Source of the DNA: Halocafeteria seosinensis | Taxonomy: Eukaryota; Sar; Bigyra; Bicosoecida | Assembly: GCA_001687465.1 (NCBI GenBank) | Contig: LVLI01000288.1 | Coordinates: forward strand, 1 to 38,537 | DNA: 38,537 bases | Reading direction: 5' to 3' | Shown here: piece after piece, positions 8,733-19,086 of the stretch | Layout of the letters: the number at the start of each line of letters is the position of its first letter | Numbering within the stretch: position 1 is the first letter of the stretch | Program-made: the position numbers and the translations under genes | The notes under the pieces: model-generated | What the model saw: only the letters and a program-made list of their open reading frames with translations | What the model was told of the DNA's origin: nothing | Databases searched by the model: none

Positions 8733-11700
8733 CTACAAGCCATCTACGAGTCGCTGGACGGGACGGCGACCTCTCCGTGGTCGATCTGTTTCATCGAGCT
8801 CGTTCTCTTTACCCAGAGGACGTCCCTTTTTTGGGTTGTGATCTTGTACGCTTTCTTGCTTCGCAATGTTTCGCTTCTTGCGGGTGGATGTACGCCCACT
8901 ATCTCGAACACTATGCTTTGCGGTTGGTTGTCCAGTCACGACGTTATGGGAGACGTTTGGACTAGCCCCAAAAGAACTCTCTTGAGATACGGCAGTGACG
9001 CAACCGGTTTCGTTTTCCTCATTGTACGTTGTCTCCTGGCTGGATTCCAGTGTACTAGTTGTTTCAACATTGCTAGACGTTGGAACCAACCTCCTTCGCG
9101 CCTTCCTGGAGGAGCGAGAACTAGTCTGGAGGCCACTCTGAGTTTGCGACACAGCTAACTGTTCACGATGTTGCTTCCCCTGGATGTAATTCCTGCTTGG
9201 GGGTGTTTTGATATCACCCACATTCACTTCAAATCGAGCCCTGTGAGCGGTGGGGGTTGTGCCTGTCGTGTTCTTGGAACTGCGTTGCTTGAAAAGATTC
9301 GTCGGAAGACAAACTTGTGGGGCAATAGTGGACACCTGGTCGGCCCGCCGCAATTTGTTTTTGAGAATTTGTTGAGCCAAGTTGGCACAAGCAAAAATGC
9401 GTTTGTTGGGGGGATAAGAAGCATCTTCGCAGTTGAGAATCACCGTGGCCATGTGCATCAAGAAACTTAGAGAGTCTGGAGCACCGGTATTACTCTTCCC
9501 TTGCGTAAGGGGACGCGCTGTTAAAGGAACAACAAGCTCAGATAAGCAGCATAACTGAAACTTGAACGCAGAAGTAGCCAGGTCCTTATCCACAGCGTAT
9601 TTCGTCCAGGCTGATTCAGGAGGGAAATTAGACAAGTGAGAAAGGATATACAGTAACACTGGGAAACTGTAGTCTGGAGACATTTGAGCTAGCCTAGGCT
9701 GGACAGACTCATCGCTATTGTTATTCCTCTCGACCAGAGTTGAATATAGCTTTCGATACTTAGGGATAGTGACACGTAACTGTGACCTTGCTGGCTGTTT
9801 GACATCTTTTGATGAGTCAGCTGCTGACAAGGAAAGCCATGAAAGGAAGATCGGTTTCAGAGACCCATTCGAAAACAGTTTCACTAATAGCCGAGAAGCG
9901 CTATGTCGCACGACAACTTCCTTATCAATCAAACACTCACCCACAGACACTAGTGGGCGGGGTTGAGTGCAAAACGAGTCAAATGGAGTAGATGCTGCTA
10001 TTCTCGTCAGTCCCTGGGAAGCCACAATCTTCAGCAACGAGGAATCGGGTTGGCGAAGTTCGCAGCCACTAAGTGGTTGACCATCAGTCTCACAAATTTT
10101 GCAAAGAGCTTCTACAATACGTCTAAAGACATCGTTCGTCTCTTCCCGAGATAAAATCCATTCGTCGGAGGAAATGGTGCGCGCAGAATAGTACTTTGCA
10201 ATACCCCTACAGACGTTTACCATACACTTAGTTGCCATAGCTCTCGCTGCTCCCGACCATGTGACATCCTGTACATCATGAGGACAGAATCTCTGGTCCA
10301 ACCAAACACTAGACTTCGGACAGTGTAGAACGGAGCCATCGACGGCCTGAAGTTTGACAGTCGGCTTATTGCTCGACGGTATGTTGCTCGCGGAGTGCTG
10401 CCGGAGAGGAGACAAAGCGATGTCCTTCTGAAGTGTGTCCAGTAGCTGGGGAAGTTCGCCGACAGCGACGGAGGGATCGCAAAGCAACAACTCAGATAAC
10501 ATCACAAGCCGTGAAACCAACAAGACAAAAGGCTTTTTGGATGACTCTCCCTTAGAGCCATCGCTCCCTCGGATCGTAGATTCGCTTTCGGAGTCCATGA
10601 CAGTATCGTGTTCCTCTTGGTCGATTCGAAACTGCTTCTCAAACGTATCCGTAAGAGTCATGAGTTTGTTTTTGCCGCGCACTGCGTTAAATAGTGTTCG
10701 TAGCGCATCTTCGGAAGAATGGCTCAGTTTAATGAACGCCCGAGTAGCATGTTTAACTACCTTGATACACCAAGAATAGTCTCCGATATCGGTCTCAAGA
10801 AGAATAATGTCCTTGAGGGAAGATTCCAAGCTTGAAACGGATCCCGATTCCTGGATCTGTGTAGAAAGGTTGGCATAGATTCGAACAAGGACTTCAAGCT
10901 GAGGGCCTTTGCAACGTGGCAGTAGCTGGAGGAAATCGTCCAGGGTATCCTTCAGTAGGTTCGGAAAAAACGAACTGAGGTCATCGATCAAACCTAAAGA
11001 CTCAGTCGAAAATACGTCAAACTCTCCGCGCTTAAACTGTGTTGTTTCAATACAACGTGCCATGATTCTCGCCAAATGAGGTATCATATCAATGGTAACA
11101 GTATGCATCGCAGTTTTCCTCCACAGTGGCTTTAAGACTTCCACAGTATTACTTTTGTTCCCTACTCGTTCGAATAAATCTGTCTTAGCAAACGTCAAAG
11201 ACTCGGCTGTGGAGCAAACGTTGGCCATAGTCTTCATTCTGTGGAAGATACGTTGATCTTTCATAGTCGATAGATGGCGTAAATTTTCTTTCGCCTTTGT
11301 CTGAGAGCCGGCAAGTTGCTCGATTGACCATGCCAGCCTGTCTTCTCCTGAAGAATCTTTACCTCGTTGAGATCGGGAGCTCAGAAACGTGTTAACAAGC
11401 ATTTGGTTACGAGCGCGTTCACGGAAAACAGCCTTGAGTGCACTGCGTGCAGAATCATCAAGAGAGACATAGAGCTGCATGATACCACGTGACCGACCTT
11501 CTTCGGACAGCTTTTGCGGCAGCAAAATATGATCTAAAAGCTGCAGCATTCGTTGTCGTATGTCAGCCTCTGGCTGTGTGTACATTGACAGAATTGCACT
11601 CGGAACCCAACATAGCTTTTTTAGTGGATCATATTTGTCTCCCGGCACACCGAAATCCTCGGCAGTGGTACCAGTCAGACCATCCAGGGGAATGCAGCAT

Positions 11701-13462
11701 CTGATGTCCAGTACGGTCTCATCAAGGTCTTCTGTTTGCTTGTTGCCTTTGGTAGCTTTCTTGGTATTCTTTCCGAACATTGCTGAAACGCTATAGTTTT
11801 CCAAACAGCCTTCCCACAGAGCAGGAATGTGAGCACCAAATGCCTGTGAAAGCCCCGTTGCTGCCTCTTTTCTGACATCGGGTACCTTGTCATGGGTCCT
11901 ATCTCCCACAGAAACCAGTAAATCCATGCTGACCGAGCTGAGAGACGCCGCAGCGGCGTCGCATATTGCACGAACAGCCTCTAAACGAACCGACTTCTCG
12001 TAGTCCAGTAGTCGTTTCTTTAGGTGAGGCTCTAGCTGGGTCACTAATTGGCTATGAGCACTGAGGATCCGCCCTCCAGCGGCGACCACATGTAGGCGAA
12101 CATCAGCATCGACGTCATGGAACCTCTCACAAAATTGGGAAAACTGTTTCGCGTACGAATTTCCAAGACAGGTAGCTTCGCTGGAATAGAGATCACCAAG
12201 CAAGTGAACCGCAGCCAACCGGACATCGGCGTCATCCACTAGCAGCTCTTGAGTCACCGCGGGAATCACATACAGTAGAAGTTGTGGCGAGATCAAATGC
12301 AGTTCATACACTATATCGAAAACAAGTTGCTTATCACGTATGTCGCTCTCTGTAGTTGAGCCGTCCCCAGTTATTAGAACAGCGTTAACCAACTCAGAAA
12401 TTGGAGGCTGCAGCCGATCTGCAGCGCGAGAAATTACTTGTTTGGACACAGAGTAAGCTGCAGGGTTCTGGTTCTGCACGGCACAAGACTCGTAAATATA
12501 CAAGAGAAAGGATACCATACACATTCTCACGGATAGTCATACCTTGTACTTAGGGAGCGTCCGCTTGAGAATGCAGGAGAGAATCGACTGAGATATTTCT
12601 TCCATCTCATCTATGCATGCTAGTATGACATCCACCATAAAGGCCTCTACTTTCGTCGACATATTTGGCTGGATGGTCTCCAAGAGACACTCAAACAAGT
12701 CTAGTAAATATCCTTCATAATTTGAGTCTTTCGTTGCAAGATGAACAAGAAGGATGCATGACTTTACAGTTGCCAGACTCTCCAGCAAGTAAAACGCGAG
12801 CTCGTATCGAGCCGACGCCGTGGGCTGTAGCTCTTGAAGATCATCCGTTGATTCCTCGGTAGTTCTTGACTGGTTCAGTTCTCGCAATTGGGCGATGATT
12901 ACCTCAAAAGAATCCTGCAATTATGCACAACAAAACGTGTATGTGAGAGAAAAAGGCCCTGTTTCGAAAGAAGTTCAATGCTTACTTTCAGCTGCACATC
13001 GCTGTACGGCGCGTCCGGGGCATAAATTCTCAGAATATCAACAATACAGCATGCCACTAGCATTCGTACATCCTGAAAGTCATTGAGATCAAAGCAACTC
13101 AACAAGATTACTTCTTCCAATACGTGTCACAACCCAACATAGGAGTGAGGAATTGAAAACAAACAAGGACGACGCGGGCGCGCGCTTACTTTATCGTTGT
13201 GTTTGAGGAGCTGACGTTCCACGAGCTGCTTTGATACCTCATTCAAATTCTCCGTAGGGTAGTCTTGATCTAACCCTTGTAGCCATTGGCAAAGTGCTCG
13301 TAGGCGCATCTTTAAATCAATATCTTCCCCCGTGCTATTGCGCTTTGAGTGCTGGGAAGCTACGAGGAATCCAGGAGCCTGCATCTGCGATACACTAAAC
13401 TGTACGCTTGATCCTCCAATGGAGGATGCACCCGTCGTACGACGCGCATTATACGCTGACAT
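8733..13462 (-). CDS. PDS5: sister chromatid cohesion protein PDS5
   Basis: Cohesin regulator of about 1490 residues, close to the length of other PDS5 proteins. PDS5 binds the kleisin subunit and controls cohesin loading, acetylation and release. Exons on the minus strand are 13462–13190, 13072–12986, 12914–12543 and 12473–8733, all phase 0. The first junction restores a conserved block: HNDK from exon 1 joins [19 protein letters not shown] from exon 2, matching the animal PDS5 segment KDVRLLVACC…RIYAPEAPY. HEAT-like repeats follow, with motifs such as [13 protein letters not shown] and [16 protein letters not shown]. The C-terminal tail is basic and ends with an AT-hook-like RPRRGRRP, as in vertebrate PDS5B. 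The first intron (117 nt) is the longest I joined. Nearer acceptors in that intron give frameshifts, so the site before GATGTACG is preferred. Confidence 0.9.
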
Positions 13463-13925
13463 GACTGCGGTATAACAGCCCTATTGTCGCGTATACGCAA
13501 AGGAAACGAGGAGGAATCAAGGTTTGGATTCCTTCAACTGTGCAATGTTTGTTTCCTGAAGGGGTGGAGACTATGCCGCACTACGCCGTCACTCCTCCAA
13601 ATTGGTCCTTTACGTAGGTCGTATACACCGCTGTGTTCTTGCCTGAATACTGTCGTGCTCGTACAATAACAACGCTGCAATTACGTTCGCTTCTTCTCAT
13701 TTTTCAAATCGATTTGAATTTTTTGTAGTGCCGCCGGAGGAAACAATCTTTTGTTGGAACTGGCAACACGACGGAATGTTTGTCGTGTTGCTGGTGATCT
13801 TCCCGAAAGCCTTCCAGACGATTTCATCGTGAATTTTGTCAAATTTATAGTATCGGAGAGTACATTCATTGCGCGTTCCTTTTGTCGCTCGTATATCCGG
13901 ATTCTGTGGGTTCCATACCGCCACT
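13463..13925. other. divergent promoter region PDS5 / PDHA1
   Basis: This 463-bp interval separates the start codons of the divergent PDS5 (−) and PDHA1 (+) genes. It must contain both 5' UTRs and promoters. I saw no clear TATA box, repeat or RNA gene. A frame open upstream of PDHA1 from a TTG at 13869 has no ATG before 13926. Confidence 0.5.
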
Positions 13926-15446
13926 ATGCAGCAACATCTCTCCCGCGCTGTCCGGCGTTGCACCGCGGCAGCGCCCAGAATTGCGAATTCCATTAAGGCT
14001 GTGCAAAATGGTCCTTTGTCCACTTTAGCATCACGAGGTTTTGCCAGCGAGGCGAATGCGACTTTCGATCTGACGACGCCGCACGAGACACATTGTAAGT
14101 CTGCATGGCATGTTTCCTGGCACCACCATCCAAGCGTCATTTCACCTTGAAATGGCCTCTATGCGCAGTGTGTGATGGACCTTCTAATACGTCGACAGCT
14201 ACGAAAGAGGAGCTCCTCAGTTACCACGAGCTGATGTACATAATTCGACGTATGGAGATCACATGTGACAATGAATACAAGGTATGAATGGTGGAGTCTG
14301 AAGCATGCTTTTTGTTCCCTTTAACCTCCCTAATTAAACCCATTATTTGCAGGCACGCAATATCCGAGGCTTTTGCCATTTGTCTGATGGGCAGGTACGC
14401 TACGATAGAACGGCGTTTTCTCGTTCTCTAATTGGGAATTGTGTTATGTTTGTGGTTAACACAGGAAGCGGTAGCCGCTGGTTTACGTGGCGGTATCACG
14501 TTTGACGACGATATCACGACCGCTTACAGATGCCACGGTATAAGCGTTGCTCGTGGTGATACTCCGAGTCGTGTTTTCGCTGAGCTTTTCGGATTTTCGA
14601 ACGGTTCTTCCCGAGGAAAAGGCGGTTCGATGCATCTGTACTCCAAGAAAAATAGATTCTGGGGTGGATTCGGTATCGTTGGAGGACAAGTACCTGTTGG
14701 GTGCGGTGTTGGATTCGCTAACAAGTACAGAACGAAGGGTCAGTGGTAAGTTGAGACCTAAATCTGTTAAGTTTCAATATCTTAGTTTCTACTGCCAAAG
14801 AGAAACATTGTCCTTCAGGCCATCCACTGTAAGCGTCGTAATGTACGGGGACGGTGCTGCCAACCAAGGGCAGGTTTGGGAAGCGGCCAACATGTCAAAA
14901 CTTTGGAACCTTCCCAATATACTTGTTTGCGAAAACAACAAATACGGAATGGGAACATCCATTAATCGCCACTCATGCAATCCTGACTACTATAAGCAAG
15001 GTGGAGTTGCCATTCCAGGGGTTAGATGCGATGGCATGGATGTCCTTGCTGTAAAGGAGTGTTTTAAGTGGGCCAAAGAGTTCGCAGGAAACGGAAACGG
15101 GCCTCTCTTTGTAGAGACAGTAACTTATCGCTACCATGGACATTCTATGTCTGACCCAGGTTTGACATACCGTACACGGGAAGAAGTGCAAGACATTAGG
15201 CAGAACAGGGATCCTATAGAACTCTTGAAAAGTAAGATTATGGACGCGGGTTTTGCAACCGAACAAGAACTAAAAGAGAAGGAAAAAGAATTAAGGAACT
15301 ACGTACAAGATGAACTGAAGGCGGCGAAAGAGGGACAACAACCACCTTTGGATGAACTATATACCAATATCTACTACAATGAAGAGCCAGAGTTTACTCG
15401 TGGCACTGAAATGCACCGCTCACGTGACTTGCGAGCGCAACAATAG
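13926..15446 (+). CDS. PDHA1: pyruvate dehydrogenase E1 component, alpha subunit (mitochondrial)
   Basis: Alpha subunit (400 residues) of the thiamine-diphosphate-dependent E1 of the mitochondrial pyruvate dehydrogenase complex, which decarboxylates pyruvate and passes the acetyl group to E2 lipoate. Exons 13926–14094, 14199–14281, 14353–14394, 14465–14745 and 14819–15446 join in frame. The N-terminus is rich in Arg, Ala and Ser without acids (MQQHLSRAVRRCTAAAPR), as expected for a mitochondrial presequence. Conserved blocks include RNIRGFCHLSDGQEA, ITAYR/TAYRCHG, RGKGGSMHLY and the ThDP motif GDGAANQGQ (from about residue 202) ending at CENN. The regulatory loop YRYHGHSMSDPG keeps the serine phosphorylated in animal E1 alpha; the second animal site is a Thr (LTYR). 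Upstream TTG/other frames lack an ATG, so 13926 is the start. It is divergent from PDS5 and faces RPL17. Confidence 0.97.
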
Positions 15447-15618
15447 GAATCTTTCTGAGAATGCGGCCCACAGAGCGCGTCAGAACCTGTCATTTATGTG
15501 TACCCACATTGAAAACAAACTAAACTTCTAAAAAATACAATTGAGACAAGCAAATGAATTGTTGCTCATGTAAATATTAGCTCAATGGGTCTGTACCGTC
15601 AGAGTAATTAGTCTCGCC

Positions 15619-16247
15619 TTAGTGGCCACCGCCAACAGCTACACGCTTCTTTGCTGCAAGCTTCCTGCTGATAGGCCTCGGGGAAGGTTCCGGCTTGGGT
15701 ACCACAGCATGAGGTTCGCTCAAAATGAGTTCAATATGGCAAGGATGTCCCAAATACGGCCCGATACGTCCGTGCGCACGGTATGTACGACGACGGGTCT
15801 TGGGTGCCGCATTTACTTGCACGTGGCTTATTCTGAGTTTTTCCGTATCTAGATTTTTTACTTCGGCATTAGCTTCAGCGTTTCTGATCAAATCCAGGAA
15901 GAATTTAACAGCCTTCGTCGGGAAAGCAACAGCGTTGCCCGGAGCATGTTTCTCCTGCTTGCCTACAGCACTGCGACCGCAGCCACCAGTAAATTTGCGC
16001 ATGGGTACACCACGCTTGTGTTCAAGCACTTCATTCAAATAATGCTTTGCCTTAGGCAAGTTCATGTTCTTCAACGCATGTCCGACTTCTCTGGCCTTCT
16101 TGAAGTGTACATTCAGGTAGCTTCCACGGGTCTTGGCGGCTGCATGACAGGAAGTGCAGGTAAGGCGAGGGATTCGTAAAATGAAACAAAGTATAAAAAT
16201 TGCTTACCCTTGGCCTCATCCGATGGATCCTTGCTATAACGCACCAT
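15619..16247 (-). CDS. RPL17: 60S ribosomal protein L17 (uL22)
   Basis: Large-subunit protein uL22 (186 residues), which lines the polypeptide exit tunnel. Exons 16247–16208 and 16139–15619 are joined by a 68-nt intron that splits codon 14, giving MVRYSKDPSDEAKAAKTRG. The tiny first exon is easily missed. Family hallmarks are LNVHFKKAREVGHALKNM, then VPMRKFTGGCGR, NAEANAEVKNLD, VNAAPKTRRRTYRAHGRI and PCHIELIL. The C-terminus is basic, with Pro/Lys-rich residues and a short GGGH end. It converges with PDHA1 (172 bp between stops). Strong expression is expected, but I saw no defined promoter element. Confidence 0.97.
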
Positions 16248-17092
16248 CTGCGTAAACATTAAACGATGTGATTGTGAACGAAATCTGGCAGACCGCTCAC
16301 GGGTGGTAAACTGGGGGCAAACGCTTGATTCAGCCAAGCAGTCTAACACTGCTTCCATTGGAGAAAAACCCCTCTATAAAGAATATCGTAGTGTCGCCAC
16401 CTTATACATTACTGCGCATGAGTACCACAACCCTCCCCTCTCAGGTTTCGGCAGCCAAACTACCGTCGACAGCGTTCTCTTTCCGGATATTTCCCATCCA
16501 TACACTTGAACATGTTCTCTATCATTGTGGGTATCCATATTTGGTCATCATGGCTGTCCATAGAGCTCATATCAAAGGGTATACAAGGGAAGCTTTGGTG
16601 TCAGCCCCAAGCTCCCTGACCAGCCTGACCCTTGCGCGTCTCGCCCCCTGCGTCCTTCCCCTTACGAGCACCCTCGATCCTTTTTGTCTCTCCGCGATAG
16701 GGGTGGCTGACTGCTTACCTTAATCTCTCTTCTCTTTCGAGTATTACAGAAATCCCAACTATCTGGCAGAGAATTCTAACTGATAAACAGTTTATTCCCC
16801 ATACAAGAAAGTTTACTCTGACGGTAAACAATGAGACTAACCCTGCGTGAGTGGCTGCCAGATATCCCGAGTCAAACCTCAACTTTTGTTTGTCACTTTT
16901 TGTAGATCTTCTCTTTCCTATGCCAGAAAAGAGATGTACGCTGTATCAATTGGCATCGAGATGTCGCAGCTGATAGTGGAAGATTAACGCACGTCAGACG
17001 GACCACGAGGAGTCGAGTGGAGACTCAGAAATTGCACAATAGACGCCAGTTCTGGAGGGTGTTCTCCAACACGACACGCCTAGGTGGAGACA
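16248..17092. other. divergent intergenic region RPL17 / ATP6AP2-like gene
   Basis: An 845-bp region between divergent start codons. The part from about 16600 to 16745 is C/T-rich, ending in ATTACAG, and a second pyrimidine tract ends at TTTTGTAG near 16904. These resemble 3' splice sites, so 5' UTR introns are possible. I compared the region by eye with SRP RNA and spliceosomal snRNA motifs and found no convincing match. Open frames here are short and unremarkable. Confidence 0.45.
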
Positions 17093-18320
17093 ATGATGGT
17101 TCACTCGACTGTGCGATTGAATCAAATTATTTTACAGACTGTTCTGGTAACAGCAAGTTTGCTAGTGCACAACACGGTTGCTCAGCCGGGATATGGATAT
17201 GTGTCCAAGCGCTGTGAGACGCAGCAGGACAGCGGCAGCACCTGCGGCCTCAGCCCTATACAAGCTGAGCATGCACAGGATCTGTTGCGAGAGATTCTAC
17301 CCATTTCCTCTTCGAGCAGCAGGAGTTCTCAACTAGGTCAGCATAGAGGAACGGATAAACAGAACCTTGCCCAAGAGATTCAACATGCGGTGGTGGTATC
17401 TGCACCGCTTCAGGATCTACAAGCATGGGAAGTTCCTCTCGAAGACACTGCAGGCTTGTTGAATGAACCGGATGCGGACGTCGTCATGTGCGATAAGCTC
17501 CCACCGACTTCCTCTTTGATACATCATAAAGGTAGGGCCGCTGCTCCCTTTCTGATAGACTGCGACACCTCGTCAAAATCCCAGAGCTGGAGCGCGAGAG
17601 TTGCCGGACACACAGCTCACACGAACAATGGTGTGTCGCTGTCCGCTTGCGGCAAATCTGTAAGCCCGGACTTATTGAAATCGGTTGGAATAACAGGGAA
17701 GCAAAGTAGCGGCAATACTTGCAAAGCTGTTAGCATCGATACTGGAAACGGTGTTGTTACCCTGGATCTAACGGATGAAGCCTCGCGACGAGCCATGCTT
17801 GAGGTTGTATCCATCCTAAGCTCTATTGAGCACTTGAGACAGAGCTCTGGTAGTGATTCTCATTTACCGGGACTTACTCATGCCGGGCTTCTTGGTACAG
17901 AGGTAAGATGCGGATAATTGTCTGCCATATCTTGTTGGTGAAGTCACGTAGTGAGTATCTATTGGTGTGCAGAACATACTCGATCTAGAGAAGAAGCGCT
18001 CACTGCAACAAGTGCAACGTAACGCTATCAACATGCTCATGGATGCAATCAAAGAGAAACACTCTAGTGCTCTCGTTTATTTTACTGTGGGTGGAAGTGC
18101 GAGCCAAAACTTCGCAAGAAGCCTACACGAGCACGATGAATTCGTCAAGAAGTACTCCTCACATGACATTCAACAATTCCAGATCTTCTTATGGACCGGT
18201 GTGCTTCTCGCATTAGTTACAGTTTGGATTGTGGTAGCCATGATTAACATGGACAACGGGAGGGACCCGCAACTATATTCATCCTTCCAACGAGCGGAAT
18301 CCCATCCTCATTCCGAGTAA
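17093..18320 (+). CDS. type I membrane protein, ATP6AP2/V-ATPase accessory-like
   Basis: Predicted 385-residue secretory-pathway protein; exons 17093–17902 and 17973–18320. The N-terminus has a hydrophobic signal-like segment (IILQTVLVTASLLV) followed by a polar lumenal region of about 300 residues containing scattered cysteines. A single transmembrane segment near the end (FLWTGVLLALVTVWIVVAMI) leads into a short tail. The segment and tail resemble the C-terminus of ATP6AP2 (prorenin receptor): FQIFLW against FNMVLW, and NMDNGRDPQLY against NMDPGYDSIIY. ATP6AP2 is an accessory subunit needed for V-ATPase assembly in the ER. The lumenal part is not recognisable by eye, which fits fast evolution of this family but leaves the call tentative. 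ATG 17093 is the first in-frame ATG; a second follows immediately. Confidence 0.6.
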
Positions 18321-18401
18321 GAAAGGGCGCAACGGATACGATCACAAACTTTGCAAGCTTGTTATATACTAAACCTATTGGACTTGTTACATTGTGTGTA
18401 A

Positions 18402-18407
18402 AATAAA
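18402..18407 (+). terminator. possible polyadenylation signal AATAAA
   Basis: AATAAA lies about 80 bases after the stop codon of the ATP6AP2-like gene, within an A-rich stretch. The hexamer and spacing fit a canonical signal, but usage in this organism is unknown. Confidence 0.4.
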
Positions 18408-19086
18408 AACACAAGAACCAAGTTTAATCTTTCCCCGGCATTTACTCCCTCTCCTATCGTCATAGAAGGGGTAATATTGTTGAAGCTAACGTGTCAACAC
18501 ATTGACTCCGGGCTCTTTCCAATTAACTGAGCAGTGGCATTATTTAGTTGTTCAGGAACACTCCACTTCCCACTGCTAGTCACCCGGAAAAGGCGAATAG
18601 AAATTAATTCCTCCCTCCGGTACATTCATTGGTTACGCTTTTGGAACACCCAGAATAGAAGCAACGGATCAAGTGGCCAACGCCGCAGAATCGAGACCAA
18701 GGGCGTAAACGGTAAGTTACATGTACATGTAAGGAACACACAGCGTGTGATACTATAGGATAGTGATGTGCATTGTTCGGCAAACGGAGCCGGACTAAGC
18801 CAACTGCCATTTGAGGCCCAGTAAATGTCTATGCGTCTGGCGCAATTTGCGCGCAAAACGTGAAGTCAACCGTCTAATTGTTAGACAATTCATCAGAAGG
18901 TTTCCAGATTTTATCGTGTGCATTTGCTATCATTGCTCTACTTATCTTATTTTTTTGCCTAGTCAGAGTTCTTACACCATTGGATTCGGCAACGATGATG
19001 AAACGCAGCAGCTCTTCCAGGTGCGTACGAACGAGAGTTCTAGATGGTAGTGCAGGAAAAACTAACTCAAACGTATATGTATACAC
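18408..19086. other. intergenic region before the coiled-coil gene
   Basis: About 0.7 kb between two plus-strand genes. Most shows nothing recognisable. Near the right end is a possible alternative first exon of the next gene: ATG 18995 with AG at 19020, donor GTGCGT at 19021 and acceptor GAGCAG ending at 19094. That 74-nt intron would replace the start at 19087 and give an N-terminus MMKRSSSSSAAKKY. Confidence 0.45.

Noticed and set aside
12899-13120. Nearer acceptor AGs in PDS5 intron 1 (around 13100–13115)
   Set aside because: With the phase-0 donor at 13189 they give frameshifts and early stops; the acceptor before 13072 restores the conserved KDVR…VACC block.
16560-16740. GC-rich region considered as SRP RNA or another structured ncRNA
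   Set aside because: Neither strand shows the conserved SRP helix 8 or snRNA motifs; it is better explained as pyrimidine-rich 5' sequence of the divergent genes.
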